Below are positions 22,927 to 35,884 of a stretch of DNA of 64,000 bases, piece by piece (within the stretch, counting starts at the first letter, position 1; each line of letters begins with the position of its first letter). Source of the DNA: Alligator mississippiensis (lineage: Eukaryota > Chordata > Crocodylia > Alligatoridae); the NCBI RefSeq assembly GCF_030867095.1, contig NC_081830.1:35137832-35201831 (forward strand), written 5' to 3'. Both the position numbers and the translations under genes were made by a program. The notes under the pieces are model-generated. The model had not been told where the DNA came from. It did not search any database and was given only the letters and a program-made list of their open reading frames with translations.

Positions 22927-23500
22927 GCATAAGAACATAAGAATTGCCATATTGGGTCATATCAGTGGTCCATCTAGACAAGTACCCTGTCTCTGACAGT
23001 GGCAGGAGTAGATGTTTTGGAGGGAGGGTATATGAAGAGGGTACAGGAAAAAACTCCATTATCTGGCATGCATGGGAAATGGGGGGTGCCAGATGACCAA
23101 ATATGCCTGTTATCTGAGAGGCGTCTTTGCCTGGTTGGGCAAAGACGTCCCTCCCGCTGCGTCCAGCATGTCCACATCTCAGATTAATCATGCCACCCCT
23201 CCCACCCCTCCCCTGGTGTTGGTGTACAGGGTAAAAAGATGGGTGGGGCCTCCACGCAGGCTGCTTTACCCTGCACAGGCTGCTTTTCCCTGGGCTGTGA
23301 ATTCGACAAAACCAGAAGCCCTACTTCTGGTTTCCTTTTTGCTGTGTTGACCAGCGTCAACTGGCATGCCAGTTAATAGACCATGCCGGTTAATGAAGTG
23401 CCAGTTAACGTGGCTTTTACTGCATATCTAAAATGATCTACCCCTGTTCATACCCTCGCTGGTATCCATCATGATTGATTTGGATAAAGCAACATTAAAC
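22927..23500 (-). mobile_element. CR1-related 3' end, interrupted by a Tigger-like element
   Basis: The sequence AAGAACATAAGAATTGCCATA followed by TTGGGTCATATCAGTGGTCCATCT is the reverse complement of a common sauropsid CR1 3' tail (TTCTTATGTTCTT end). It is related to 55185 onward. It breaks at about 23043, where a Tigger-like element is inserted, and continues poorly after 23423. Confidence 0.6.
23044..23422. mobile_element. Tigger/pogo-like MITE
   Basis: The left end, CAGGAAAAAACTCCATTATC, and the inverted right end, CAGTAAAAGCCACGTTAAC, resemble mariner/Tigger termini (CAGTAAAA...). The element matches the one at 45011-45389. A TA precedes it, and CA follows where TA is expected. No transposase is present. 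Confidence 0.6.
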
Positions 23501-25730
23501 TTGAACCAGTTTTGCTACATTTATTTTGTTCCCAGCTTGCCCACACACAAGAATTAGAACAAGACAGCTGCTGCATTTTGAAATGCTCCCCTTCTGAACA
23601 GGCTCCAAATGTGCATATGTCTATACATATAGAAGTCTCTTCCACACATCTAACTCTGTTACCTCCTCATGGCAACTTTACATACACATTTAACAAGATT
23701 ACCACTTTTGACAAAAGATTATTACCTATTTGAATTTTCAAGTCATTAAATTTTACCAGTCTGAAGACTCCATTCAAATGTTCTCCCCATTCTTTTTTTA
23801 TGAAGTATTCTTATTTAGTTCCATAATGTGCACTTCAATTCTATTTCCTTCGCCAGTTTAGAATCTCTCTTTCCAAAGGGACCTTATGAGGGATGAAGTC
23901 TCTGGCTAGATATGGGGAGATCATTGAGGAAGGCTCTGGCACCCTGTTAGCCTAGAAAGTTGCCAAGGTTTATTTTGTGTATGGAGTTGAGAAGATTATC
24001 ACCATTATCTTTTTCAATTCCTGACCCCATTCTATCTCTGGATTCCCCATCCATTTTTTCTTCTTTCAAATGTCAATGACATAAAAATGTAAGAAGTATG
24101 TACCCTGCTATGAACCATAAGCTGTTCACATATCATTATTTGGTTACTACTGCATTTATTGGTATTTTTATTTTTGTGTTTTCTAAGCATTCATTCAGCT
24201 TTAGGAATGAAAAATAATTCAAGGCACAAGTAAACTCTTGCCTTGTTTACAAATGGGTTGACTTTTAAAGCAAGAAAAACAAGCAATGGGCTATTCAGAA
24301 ATTCATTGGATGAATGCTAGAAAGTTGTGTTGTTTTGTCAGTTTTTCTTGAATCTCAAAATGCAACATGTAAATTTCTTGGGCTCTTGGCCTAACTTACT
24401 TTATGCTGAAATATTGCATTTCTCTCTCTTTTTTAAACCAAGCATTGTGATAAATCCCATCAAAGCCACATACAACTTGCCCATCTGATTCATCCGGCCA
24501 TGTACATTTCTTTTCTTCAGGTTGCCATACCCAACAATATAGTGACAAATAACCTTCTTTAAGTATACATGCTTATTAGTAAATAGCCTAATAGAAAAAA
24601 AAATAAACAAGCTCTCCCCACCCACCAACAAAACCAAAACAAAACAAACCCTAGGTAAAATGATATCAAAGCTAAACAAAATTTAGCTTTATTTAATCTT
24701 ACATTTCAATTAAGCTAAATCAGCATTTAATTTTTTTTTTGGTTCTGTTTTTTTTTTTTTTTTGTGAAACATGGCCACCTTCCATTTCCTTAGCCAAAGA
24801 TCAGTTAGCCTGTTTCCATTTCATTTTGCTCTCCATTTGTTCTTCAATTTTGTTCTTCAGGGACTAGCTCACCCATTCAAGTTTGCTTTTATGAAAATCC
24901 CTAAAATTATCTACCCATTCTGTATTACTCTTGTTCCAATTTCAGTTTTTCTATTTCATAGGGGTGAGGTGTGAAATCTTCCTTTTGATGCATATTGCTT
25001 TTTTCCAATAGAAAACATGCCCCCTGTCATCCCCCAAAGGATCCACATGCTAATTAGCCTCCCACTCATGACTGGGACCAGGTGTTCTTGTCATAAGTCA
25101 TGGGACCCTCCAAAAATTTATATGCAGATGAGGTCCAGGGTTGTCTCATCCATCCCCACTCCATAGAGAGTAGGGCTACACTAATCACATGTGACAAGAT
25201 GAGAGAAGGGTTGACAGTCTGTCAGCTCTATAGGAGTTTGGTGATGCTTGCCAGACAGTTTAGGCTCATGAAGAAACAGTAATCATTGGAAACTAGAAAG
25301 AAAGGCACTGCACAGCTGTGGGAGTGAAGAGGAAATCAAAATATGTTTGATGTAGTGGTTCAGTGTGACTTGAAAAGAAATGGTGCTAGGGAGGTTGAGC
25401 ACAATTGGCACTATATCTTGTTCAGATGGGCTTCAGTAACTTATTATCATGGTAGGTTTGCATCAGCATCTTGGCCTTTTTGGCAAAGATTAAATGTAGA
25501 GCAAGTGTAGGTTGTGTTTTAATGACTGAGGCCCTCGTTACATATTTAGACTGAGTGAAATAAATCCCAGAATCACACATAGCTGAAGTACCACATCAGC
25601 CTTCGGAACGGAGTATTAGAAGTAGACCACTCAGTTACTCAGTTGCAGTTCCTTGATATACATGATATAGATCTACAAGTTTCTAGTTATCCACACAAAC
25701 ACCCAGAATAGACTACCTCTAGACATTTAA
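23501..25730. other. Interval without recognised genes
   Basis: AT-rich sequence with T runs at 24730-24763. No OR or other domain is seen on either strand. Confidence 0.5.
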
Positions 25731-25731
25731 T

Positions 25732-25806
25732 TTCTCTCTCTTTCTCTCTCTCTCTCTCTTGCTTTCTCTCTCTCACACACTCACACACACACACACACAC
25801 ACACAC
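25732..25806. repeat. (TC)n(CA)n microsatellite
   Basis: A TC tract (about 25732-25774) runs directly into a CA tract (to 25806). It lies about 120 bp beyond the 3' end of the OR gene at 25924. Confidence 0.9.
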
Positions 25807-25923
25807 TTTTTTAGAAGGGAGAGAGACTCAGTGACAAGGAAAATAATTATCATTTTGGAACTTGACACTATTGTATTGCTTGATGTTAGAAATCCCTCTT
25901 CTGAATATTCTGAATCAAAATAT

Positions 25924-26859
25924 TTACATTTGGATAAGGAACCATATCTTACTAATAGTTCTTTTTAGGGCGCTTTTCACCTCCTTATTCCTCAGGCTAT
26001 AGACAATGGGATTAAACATAGGCGTAATTACTGTGTACAGTAGGGAGAAGATCTTGTTGAAATCCAGGGACTGGTTTCCTGAGGGAGCCACATACATGAT
26101 GATTAAAGCCCCATAGAAGGTGGAGACCACAATGAGGTGAGATGAGCATGTAGAAAAAGCATTTTTCCTCCCTTTGGTGAATGGGATTTTTAGAATAGTT
26201 GAGATGACATACGCATAGGATACAATGGTTAGCACAAATGGGACCAGTGTAATAATAGATGCTAAGATCTGGGATGTTACCTTAATAATGATGACATCTC
26301 CACATGAAAGTTTCAATGTTGCTGTTAGATCACAGAAGAAATGGTTAATTTTGTCAAGGTTGTGAAATACCAGCCTAGAAACCATGATTACTGTGAAGGA
26401 AGGAGCCAAAAAGCCACACACCCAAGCAGCAATTGCTAACAGAAGGCATGTCCTGGGATTCATTAGATTTGCATAATGTAATGGTCTGCATATTGCCACA
26501 TACCTATCATAGGACATTCCTGTCAGGAGGAAACACTCAGTAGTCCCCAGGAAGCTAAACACATACAGCTGAAAGAAACAACCTGACAAAGAAATGGTTC
26601 TATTACCCGTCAAGAAACTTGTCAGCAACCTGGGGATGATATTGGTGACATAGGCAGTCTCCAGGAAGGAAAAGTTGCTGAGGAAAAAATACATGGGAGT
26701 GTGGAGATGACAGTCAATCCAAACAGTGATGATAAGGAGGATGTTCCCAGCAACCGTTGCAAGATAGATCATGAAAAACAGCACAAAGAGGCCTATCTGT
26801 AACTCAGGAAGGGTGTCAAATCCCAGAAGCAGGAATTGTTTGACAGTGGTTTCATTCAT
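25924..26859 (-). CDS. Olfactory receptor, family 11/6-like, intact
   Basis: A class II odorant receptor, a seven-transmembrane GPCR. The frame is open to 26934, but the Met at 26859 (MNETTVKQFLLLGF) gives 311 residues and the usual short glycosylated N-terminus (N2-E-T), so I prefer it. Visible are GN in TM1 (38-39), [13 protein letters not shown] (52-64), the TM3 cysteine C94, MSYDRYVAIC (115-124; S for A, as in many reptile receptors), NHFFCD (C176), SY in TM5 (214-215), NAFSTCSSHL (233-242) and PMFNPIVYSLRN (280-291). The usual FCGPN before NHFFC is replaced by FHNLDK, so one extracellular-loop-2 cysteine is absent while its usual partner C186 remains. The best family guess is OR11A/OR6-like from MSYDRYVAICRPLHYA and WVCGFLAPS. 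No frame breaks. Confidence 0.93.
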   Translation of the reverse strand: MNETTVKQFLLLGFDTLPELQIGLFVLFFMIYLATVAGNILLIITVWIDCHLHTPMYFFLSNFSFLETAYVTNIIPRLLTSFLTGNRTISLSGCFFQLYVFSFLGTTECFLLTGMSYDRYVAICRPLHYANLMNPRTCLLLAIAAWVCGFLAPSFTVIMVSRLVFHNLDKINHFFCDLTATLKLSCGDVIIIKVTSQILASIITLVPFVLTIVSYAYVISTILKIPFTKGRKNAFSTCSSHLIVVSTFYGALIIMYVAPSGNQSLDFNKIFSLLYTVITPMFNPIVYSLRNKEVKSALKRTISKIWFLIQM

Positions 26860-26934
26860 TTTCTCTAGCCTTGGCTTTCTGGAGATGAAAGCATCAAAAA
26901 ATATTATGTTGTATAAAAATGTTATTGAAAACAT

Positions 26935-27377
26935 CCACAGATATTAGATATAGTGCACACAGAGGGAAGAATAAGCATTACATTTCAAACTTTAGCTCTA
27001 AGTTTACAGATCAAAATCACTTGAACCGAAAGCTACTGTCATCAATCCATAACCAGGTAAACACTAGTCCCTTGGTTCCCCGAAAACTATGTCCCTTCCC
27101 AACAGACACCCCAATTACTTGTCAAATCCAGTAAGGGTCTTTCATGCTTAATGTTGAAGCCCTAAAAACTCCAGGTAAGGAGATCTCTAACCCTAAAGTA
27201 CCTGTAACTTCTAATTCCCCACATGCATAGAGCTGCATCTCTCCATGTGAATAGTATCTCCCCAGTTCTGAAAGGTACGTGTATATTAGTGCCTAGTTCA
27301 TAACTAGTCCAGGAGCTACATGTTTCTCCATTGAGATGTCATGAGGAACCCAAGCTGTTTGGCATCCTTAGGCTAGA
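26935..27377. other. 5' flank of the OR at 25924
   Basis: No gene recognised. The region would hold the promoter and any noncoding first exon, but I see no convincing signal. Confidence 0.4.
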
Positions 27378-27711
27378 GTCAAATGTCACATTTGTCCTGG
27401 GGAAAAAAAACAACATTTTATCCCAGGACAAAGTACAATTGTTGAAACAACTATGTCCATTGCCCCAGGATAAACCCTAAAAAGTTTATGGAAACAGAAG
27501 TGCTAACAGTTTATCCCAGTGGATCACAAAATGTATCTAAATATTTATCCCAGGATTTTATCATTGAATCAATGGCAGAAAAGCAGCTGTGCATTCAGCT
27601 GCTCACTAAACTCTGAGCTGAAGGGCAATGTGTGTATATGCCAACCCATGACATTTCTGTGCTGGGACCAACAGAGGAACACCTTGTTCAGGGACAAATG
27701 CAACATCTGTT
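27378..27711. mobile_element. MITE with CATTTGTCCTGGG inverted repeats
   Basis: The left arm AAATGTCACATTTGTCCTGGG and the right arm CAGGGACAAATGCAACATCTG are inverted repeats with few mismatches. Inner copies of TTTATCCCAGGA recur. No coding capacity. Family not recognised. Confidence 0.55.
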
Positions 27712-30700
27712 CCTTGCCTCAGCATATGGCAAATACAAACCCATAGGGCAACTTAACAATGAAGTGATGGGCACTGCTTTATAATTGTTGTTGTTGTCGT
27801 TTTACTTGGAGGAACATTTATCCCTTTAATATAATAATTCAGTAGTTAACAACACTCACCCACACTCAATTCCCTCCTAAGCCTAAGAGTTTTCAAACCC
27901 ATATTTCCCAACTGCCCTCTAACTTGGCTTCAGAATCATGTTGCCTCTTATTCTACAGAATCTTCATTTCTTTCCTGAGTCATGTAACAGTTTCAATGAG
28001 CAAGAGGTAAAAGGTTCCTTCCCTCTATGGTTCCCAGAGGAGTCTATGTCCTGTGCCTAGGGCACAATGTAGAGAGGTAAGAGATGTTGGCTTTAATCTT
28101 ACAAAGCAGAGGTGTTTGAATGGTACATCTTGCATATCCTGGCTACATATTTTCAACTTGTGTCCTTATTTCCATCATTGCAAAATACTGTCAAATCAGA
28201 ATCATGGAGGCAAATCCACATTTAGTATAACTAGTATGTACCAGCTTACACCATCTAGTGATTTGGACTGCAGAGACATGAATAAGTCCCAAAAAGTTGG
28301 GAGATATTCAAAGTCATTTTACATTTAAGTCAGAACAAAGAATTGAATGCAGATTTCCAGCAACTAGGGAAGGTAAATGGCCTTCCTGAAGATCAAAGAT
28401 GTTTAATTTCTGAGTTGTATACCTGCTGTTCCACTACAGAAATGTGATCTCACTAGGGAACTGTACACATACAGTGTCTTGATCACAAGACAGTCAGAAA
28501 GGATGAAGTAATATTTGGTTGGAAGGGATCTCAGAATCTCCTTAGTCATTAAGTTAAATCTGAAGGAACCACATTACCCCAAACCTTTATAATTCAGTCA
28601 AGCTCCATCTTTAAATTGGTTCGGTATTTAGGACAAACCTCACTTCTGAAGATTGGCACCTAACTTTAAGATATAGGAATTGTCAACATCTCTGTGCCCA
28701 GGTCCATTTGTGAAGCTCACACTTTGTCCCTTTTAGTCTTATTGGAAAAATGATCTAGACTCAGTCCATTTCTTTCATGAAAAAGAGTTCTAGTGATAGT
28801 CTCTAGCATTAAGGATGCTAATAATAGTATATTTTTAACCTCATGACAAAAATGTAAATCAGTAGCTTTATTAAATGGGCCTCATTCTCCTCTCATTCAC
28901 TGAGGTGTAAATCAAACCATATGAAGGTCAGTGTGCTTGATTTATGACTGGTATAATCACAGGACAATGCCAAGCTTCCAGTATTAGAATCTTGCCCTCT
29001 TGAGATCATGCCTCAATTTACACTACTTTTTACAAGCACGGTATATAGATTACTGGTCAATCTAGACTCCAGGACACAAATATTTGTGATTTATCTAAGC
29101 TACAGATCTGGTAGAAATAGCATTTTTTTTTTGTGTCCAAGAACAAATGTTTGTGGAGTGCCTCAACATTTACAAATGAATAGGTTACCATTTATTGGAA
29201 TACAAGTTCTATTCTTGACACTCAGTGAAGTATGTTCAGTTAAGTGTGAATATAATTCACATGGTATCTGACCATAATCACTGAGTAGAGAATACATTCA
29301 TTCTTAAATGTCAATTGCTGCCTTTCCTTTTTGAAATAGAAAGGAAAGAAGGAAAAAAAATACAATAACAAGGAGGAAAATCTTACCTTTTGTAGACATT
29401 AGTATAACAGATCATGTGGCATGAAAAAACTCAGAAATATTTCTCTCTCAGTCCTGTCATCTGAGTAGATACTGTATGTATTTTCATATCTCATTGGTCT
29501 TCTGGGGCAATTTTGCATCAATACTGAGATTAGCTCCTTTAAAGTCTTCAGTCTTGTTTGCTTTTAGTCCATAAACACAAACCCCTCCCACTTTTTTCTC
29601 CACCCTTCTTTATCAATTAATCTATTTATAGTTATAATTTTATGAATTATACTACCAAAGGAATCTATTAACACATTTACCCCACTCAGATCAGAGTCAG
29701 CTAGACCAAATGGGACTCTCACTAAGTAGCTTGCACGGTACAGTGCATATTGTTGCACTGTAGAATTAGAGATATTGCAAAATGGACATCCATACCCCTC
29801 ATGAATCTTTTGAAATCCCTCCTTTTAACTTTTAATAAAATTAAACTTATAAGTAATAATATCTAGTTGTTTAAAGGCCTGTAGATACCTAAAGATACAG
29901 ATAGAGGACTAGTCATATTTAAAAAAAACCCCAAAAGACAAAACCAACCCTCCCCTCCAAACAACTCCTGTCTAAAAGTCAGCTTTTTATAGGTACCCAA
30001 ATCTGACTAGAAGTAGGCATTTAGGACCAGATCCTACATAGCCTTCAGGCAACTAGGTGGTTTACGTGCATCTGTATTACTACAATTTCTGGCATCTAGC
30101 AATTACACACAATTTAAGATTCAATATAGTAGTGCTCAGAAAATAACATAGGGCTTTCCAGCACTCATGCTGAAGTTACCCCCATTCCTACAGCCAGATA
30201 GCCAGGAGAAGGAAGCTATGTGGAACCAGAAGGTTGAAAAGTTGATGAATGTAGATCCTCCCCTGGAAAAAAGAGGCTCCAAATTATATCCCAGGTGTCC
30301 GCTCACAATGAGACACAAACTCTCTCATTGTTGTTTATACCTTTTATCTAATGGATATAAAATGTGAAGTGTATTGAGCCATCTTCAAGGGGAAGTCTGG
30401 TGAGCACACTGAACAGTCTCTAGTCTATAGTAGGGTGGTTAGAGCACTTGAATTCAAAGTCAGTGAGGAGTTAGAGCCTGGATCTCTTCCTCCCTGGGCA
30501 AGTGCTTTAATCACTAAGCTATTTAGATAAAAGGTAGGATGCCACTACTCATCTGATAGCTATTGCTTTATAGGAACTGAAGTGTCAGGATTTGCCCAGC
30601 TTTACATATGGGAAAGGTTGGATTCCCTCCTGTAGCACCTAACACATATTAGATGGTATCAGAAAGAGGGTAAGGGGGTTGGGGTGATCCTGGCCAGAAA

Positions 30701-32167
30701 GCCCATGGCCAGTATGCAAAGGAATAGGTGACCCATTGGTCATGGCCATTTATGATAAGTTCTGCATTCCCTCAATATTCTGAGAGAGAGGTGTGTGTGT
30801 GTGTTGGGGGGAGGGGGAGGGGGCTGTAATCTATGCCTGTGTGCACGTGCAATGCAAGAGGCTTGTGCCAAGTACCTGCTCTGTCCATTTTGACATTGAT
30901 GGTAAGTCCCTCATACATTGACTCCATAATCCAAAAAGTCAAGCCCCCCACAAACCTCCTGAAGAGCTCTAAAGTGTAGGGCTAAGGTCACTTGTCAGCC
31001 ACCTATGCAATGTGGCACCTTAATCTGTGCAGAAGTCTGCAGCACATGTGGGAGCATTTGAAGATATAAAATGGTTACTATATATGACTGGTGCAATGCA
31101 GTCCAGACTTTGACAACAGATTTGTTTCATATATAGAAGCTCAGACAAACCCTTGGGGTCATTCTCATCCTCAGGACTATGAGGATGGAGAACACCTGTT
31201 CCTATACTTAAGCCAGAAGCTTCTTCCCCAAGAGCAAAACTGCTCTATAACTGAGAAGTAACTGAGTCTTGCCAGTAAGAGGCCCTCTGGTACTAAGTCC
31301 TTGAAACCCCCTTTATCCTTGTTACTGATCATCCCCCTTTAACATTGTTGAAAGTAATGCAAGGAGCCAACCTCAGATTGACACATTGGTACCTGGAATT
31401 GCTACTGTATTCCTTTGGTATTTGCCATTGACCAGGATCTTCATGTGGCAAAGCAGACTTCTTTTCATGAAAAGAAAGTAAGGTAGACATGGAATAGTGA
31501 GTTGAAGACTCTACTCATGGAATGGAGGAGATACTTAACAGGGCAGTCTGTCCCCTTTTTACAGGAAACAGTAAGCCCTATTAAGAAAGTCCAGTTGTAG
31601 GGCTTTTGGCTAGATAAGGAGTGTCCTGCTAGGGGCTTTAAAAAACCTCCAAGAGGACTAATCAGAGGAGAAAGGAATCAGGTTGTGAGTTAAACAAGTT
31701 CCTGTATGTAGGGGCCAGGCTGCTCTGCTGCTGAGGCCAGAGCCAAAGGGCTCCCTTCATCATGCCTGGGATAGTGCAGACGTATTTTGTTTTGTTTGTT
31801 TATTTATTTGCTTGCTTGGTACTTAAAGGTTTTGTTTTATTTAGGAAGACTGGCTTCCTGAAAGTATCCCAGAGTTCCTCATGGAGCAAAACCTGCCTTC
31901 AGAAGCTGCAGGTTAGGCAACATGATTACAGGCATCTTCCTACATTGCTTGCCTTTTTCAACAGTGTCTGATGGTCTTCTGTGAAATTCTTTCTCATGGA
32001 TTCAGCTTTTGGAAGGTGTTAACAGTGTCTTTGGTCTCCCTGAAAACTGCCAGACCTGGGACAGCAGTACTCTGAAATGCATAGTGGAGTCATGTGATTT
32101 ACCTATTAATCTCTAGTAAAAGACTTTGATGAAATAAAAAATCCTACTAATAGGGGAATAGGTTGGA
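27712..32167. other. Long interval without recognised genes
   Basis: Mostly AT-rich, apparently low-copy sequence with a GTGTGT/GGGGGAGG tract at about 30790-30825. ORFs on both strands are short and lack recognisable domains. Confidence 0.5.
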
Positions 32168-32296
32168 AACAGACATTATCTTTATGTCACCATAAAAAAT
32201 TTTACAGTGGCACAAAGTGAAAACAAACCTATGTCCCTACTTTCTGTCACACCTCAAATGCTCAAATTTGTGTCCGTGACATAAGATAGTGATAAA
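32168..32296. mobile_element. Short palindromic MITE
   Basis: ACATTATCTTTATGTCACC at the left and GTGACATAAGATAGTG at the right are inverted repeats. The left inner part (CACCATAAAAAATTTTACAG) resembles the element at 9811. About 130 bp, noncoding. Confidence 0.5.
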
Positions 32297-32804
32297 CTGT
32301 ATCACTTTATTGTGCTGGATGTTGCTTTTTTATAGCAGAAGTGTGGGCAGCCTGAAGCTGCTTATGCTCACCAGCCACCACAGGCATGGGCTTCACAGGC
32401 TTGAAGGGCCCAGTCCTGGAAACCCTAGGGATTCCCAGGAAAGATCAGGCTCGTCGAGCCTTGGGAGAACCTGCCTCACTTTCCTTGCTTACCCAGATGC
32501 AGGGATCTCCGGGATACTTTCAGGAAGGCAGTGAAAGTTGGAGTTTCCTGCTTACCCAGACACATTTATGGGGTCTCCAAGGAACATGTAGGTAAACAGA
32601 GAAATTCAGGGCTTCATCCCAACACAAGCTACTTGTTTGTAAGCAGGGGTTCTCAAACAAGCTTGGACTCTTAACAAGGAAAAATAAAGACCAATATGAA
32701 GTACTGATCCTATTCCGTTGTCTGGATTCTAAGTAGATTTTATTTGGTTTGTTTTTTATTTTATTGTTTTTGTTGTTTCTTCTTTTTGGTCTGGTAAATA
32801 GGCT
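32297..32804. other. Interval without recognised genes
   Basis: Short GC-richer stretch (32380-32600) with no recognised domain. Confidence 0.4.
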
Positions 32805-33420
32805 CACAGGATCATAGGAATGTAGAGTTGGGAGGGACCTCACAAGGTCATCTAGTACAGACCCCTGCCCAAGGCAGGATCATCTCTGATTAAACCATCT
32901 CAGACAAGTGTCTGTCTGACTCACTCTTGAGCATTTCCAGGGACAGAGATTCCACAGTTTCTCTAGGGAGCCTCTTCCAATGCTTGACCAATCTCATACT
33001 CCAGAAGTTCCTCTTGATCTCTAACCTAAATAGCCTCTAATGCATGTTGAGGCCATTGTGGCTGTAGGGAACAGTACTAGAAGCAGAGAAAATCCTATCT
33101 ACATCCTCTCTGTAATCACCCTTCAAATATCTAAAGACTTTTATCAAATCCCCACTTCCTCCCTCCTTCTCCAGTTTTCTCCTCTCCAGACTAAATAACC
33201 CTAGTTCTTCAAGCCTTTCCTAAAGGGCTTTTGCTTTTCAGGCCCCTAATAGCTTTTGTCATTTTGTGGTAGCCTTCCTTGCAGAAGTATGGGACTCAAA
33301 ATAGGACACAGTACTCTACCAATGCTGAATACAGTAGAAGAATCACTTCTCTTGGTTTGCAAGTGACACTCCTGTTGTTATAACTGTAATAGGATGGCTT
33401 GTCCATGTGCTGAGCAGTTC
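32805..33420 (-). mobile_element. CR1 LINE 3' fragment
   Basis: The plus strand reads AGGATCATAGGAATGTAGAG then GGGAGGGACCTCACAAGGTC, the reverse complement of the CR1 3' end. CR1 sequence of the 3' coding and untranslated region follows (CTCTCCAGACTAAATAACCC). The 3' end of the element is at about 32805. 5'-truncated and inactive. Confidence 0.85.
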
Positions 33421-33869
33421 TAAGTGGCTGAATATGATATTAGTTGCATTACTTGCTTGTATGTTGCTCCCTATAGAACTTGGCACACCTAAAACATACT
33501 AGTCTGATAGACCTCTAGACTTTGGCAAACCTTTTATTTTGACTTTTGGGGGGGAGTCAGAGTAGAGTCCATCTTTGGATTTCAAAAAAAGCTTTATAAT
33601 TTCCTCAGGCATTGGTGAGAAGAGTATTAGCCCAGCTGATTTCAGTGGAGCTATTCCCAGTGCACACTAACACATATAAAAGGAAAATCAGATTAATCAA
33701 ATGCAAGTGACATATTCCTAATTTCCAAGGGGGTTGCCTTTGATGGAGTTAACCTTGTTTTACACTGGAATGAGAGTGATGCGAATGTGAGCCACTAAAT
33801 CCAGTGGCACTATTTATCATTTAAACCAGTAAAAGTATAACCATTATACTGACTACTTTACCCCTCCCA
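33421..33869. other. Interval without recognised genes
   Basis: No recognised gene or repeat; a short G run at 33548. Confidence 0.4.
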
Positions 33870-34111
33870 GGGCACATCTACATGAGACACTACTGTGCAG
33901 TAGCAACATGCTCATTGCTACTGTGCAGTAATGTTGCCTGGCACTAGCTATGCAACAACGATACTGCTCAGTAGTAACAAGCCACCGTGCAGTAGCATCA
34001 AAAAACCCCAAACTGTGTGACAACAGTAGTGTACAGTAACATCTGTTACTGTGCAGTCATTTAGTACTGCTTATATACTCCTCCACTCATGTAGACATGG
34101 CTCATGTAGAC
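33870..34111. mobile_element. MITE, GGGCACATCTACATGAG family
   Basis: It starts GGGCACATCTACATGAGACAC and ends near CATGTAGACATG, its inverse. Inside are repeated GTGCAGTAGCAAC and GCTACTGTGCAGTA motifs in both orientations. Confidence 0.65.
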
Positions 34112-35308
34112 ATATATTCTTAGATCTTATCTATCTCAAATGGAATCAAATAGGACCAAGTGTTTCTAATATGAGCAAGAGCCATCCCATTTATTTTTCA
34201 TGACTCTTCCAAAGACATAAAAATAACAATAAATAGTAGTAGTTGTAGTACAACCCTGGAGGGCCAAGGATTGCACATAATTTCAATCAGAGCTTTCTGA
34301 AGATGAGACACTGCCCCTTGTATGAAATAGTAATTGTGAAAGTGAAAAAAAACCCAAAAAAGCGAAGCTGGAGTAAAAAAAGTGGGGGAAGATTTTTAAT
34401 CCATTGGGTCTAAGCCTCCAGGCTAGAACCAATAGCCCAGCCTTCCATGGCAACAACCATCTCACTGAGCCATGAACCCTCAGAGCTTCTTGCTTCCACC
34501 TGGCCTGTTGTAACTCTCTCACCTGCCTGCCCAGAGAGCCACCTTCAAAAGGAGTTCCAGAGATGGACCTGACCAGTGGTGGCTAGAGCATTAGGCTGGA
34601 CACCTAGAACCTTGGTCTGCAGCTCCCTTAGCAAGTGCTGTAACTAATGAATCATTGGTGATAAACATGGGAAGGGCCTCCTCAATATAACACTTCCTAG
34701 CTACACATTTTGGGCTGCCTACATCTTCAGACTTTACCAATGTACACTCACAAGGGGTGCACACACATAGCTGAGTATGTGCCCAGCCAGTAAATAGCCT
34801 ACTGTTGATGCTTAATGTGCACAGACAATCCATGCACTCACCTATGTATCCATGCAGCCAGGAAAAAGAACCGTTAACTGTATGAAAGTATCAAAAATGC
34901 TACTTGAATGACTAAAAAACTGTCATGTAGATTACCAAAGGGAAACTGGGGATCCCCTGTCCTCAGTAGTGAAATACAGAACCCTGAGTTAGGTGTTAAG
35001 ATTCTAAATACAGTGCAGAAGTAGAGACAATGTTCCCCATATAAAGAAACACAAAGGATGTCCACATACCTTAAATCTTATGTTTCCCAAGGATTTAGGC
35101 ATCTTTCTTAACATGGGAAGGAAACACCTTCCAGTTCTAGCCTACCTCAAAGGAAGAAAAGTGCAAATTTATATAGGGAAAAATACCTTAATAACAGTGG
35201 TAAAGTTCAAAGAACTTAACTTGTGCAATTTCCAATCCAAAACCTTCCCCCAACTTTACTTTTTTGACAGATTACTTAACCACAAGATTTACTGCATGCA
35301 ATCTCAAA
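34112..35308. other. Interval without recognised genes
   Basis: No OR or repeat identified. Short ORFs lack recognisable domains. Confidence 0.45.
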
Positions 35309-35884
35309 GGTCATGTGTACATGAGATGCTGACTGTGCAGTAGCCCGTGACTATTGTATAATAGCATCACATGGCAGCAGTACTGAAGCGCCAAAGTTTT
35401 GCACTAGGGGTAAAGCCCAAAGTGGCAGCCCACCTTCACCCCATGCACAGTTCTGGGAGGCACATGCCTCCCCACCCCCCGCCATGCTTGTCAGGAATGC
35501 ACGCAGCGGAAGGAGCTGCCCTCCCCTCATCCCCACGCTCCCCAAATGAGCTGCTTGGGGCTTTCCTGCATCCTGACCTGGCTGGGCAGCACCTTTTGGT
35601 GCCCCCACTTTGCTTCAGCACCTGGGGCAGTCACCCCACTCACCCCCGCCCCCCACACCTTGCTACAGCACTGTGTGGCAGGAAGCAGTAGTCACAAACA
35701 GTCTATTCACATACAGTAGTCACAAGCTACTATGCAGTCAGCATCACCCAAAAGCCGTTCCTCAGCACAACTGTGCAGTAACAGGAGTTACTGCACAATC
35801 ATATAGTACTCATTTATACAATTGCTAAATGACTGCATAGTAATGACTGCACAGTCAGCATCTCATCAGCATCTCATGTAGGCC
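35309..35884. mobile_element. MITE of the same family with GC-rich core
   Basis: It starts GGTCATGTGTACATGAGATGC and ends GCATCTCATGTAGGCC, its inverse. GTGCAGTAGC and GTAACTGCACA motifs sit at both ends, and a GC-rich core (about 35385-35690) without family resemblance fills the middle. The last CAGCATCTCAT is duplicated. Confidence 0.6.
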
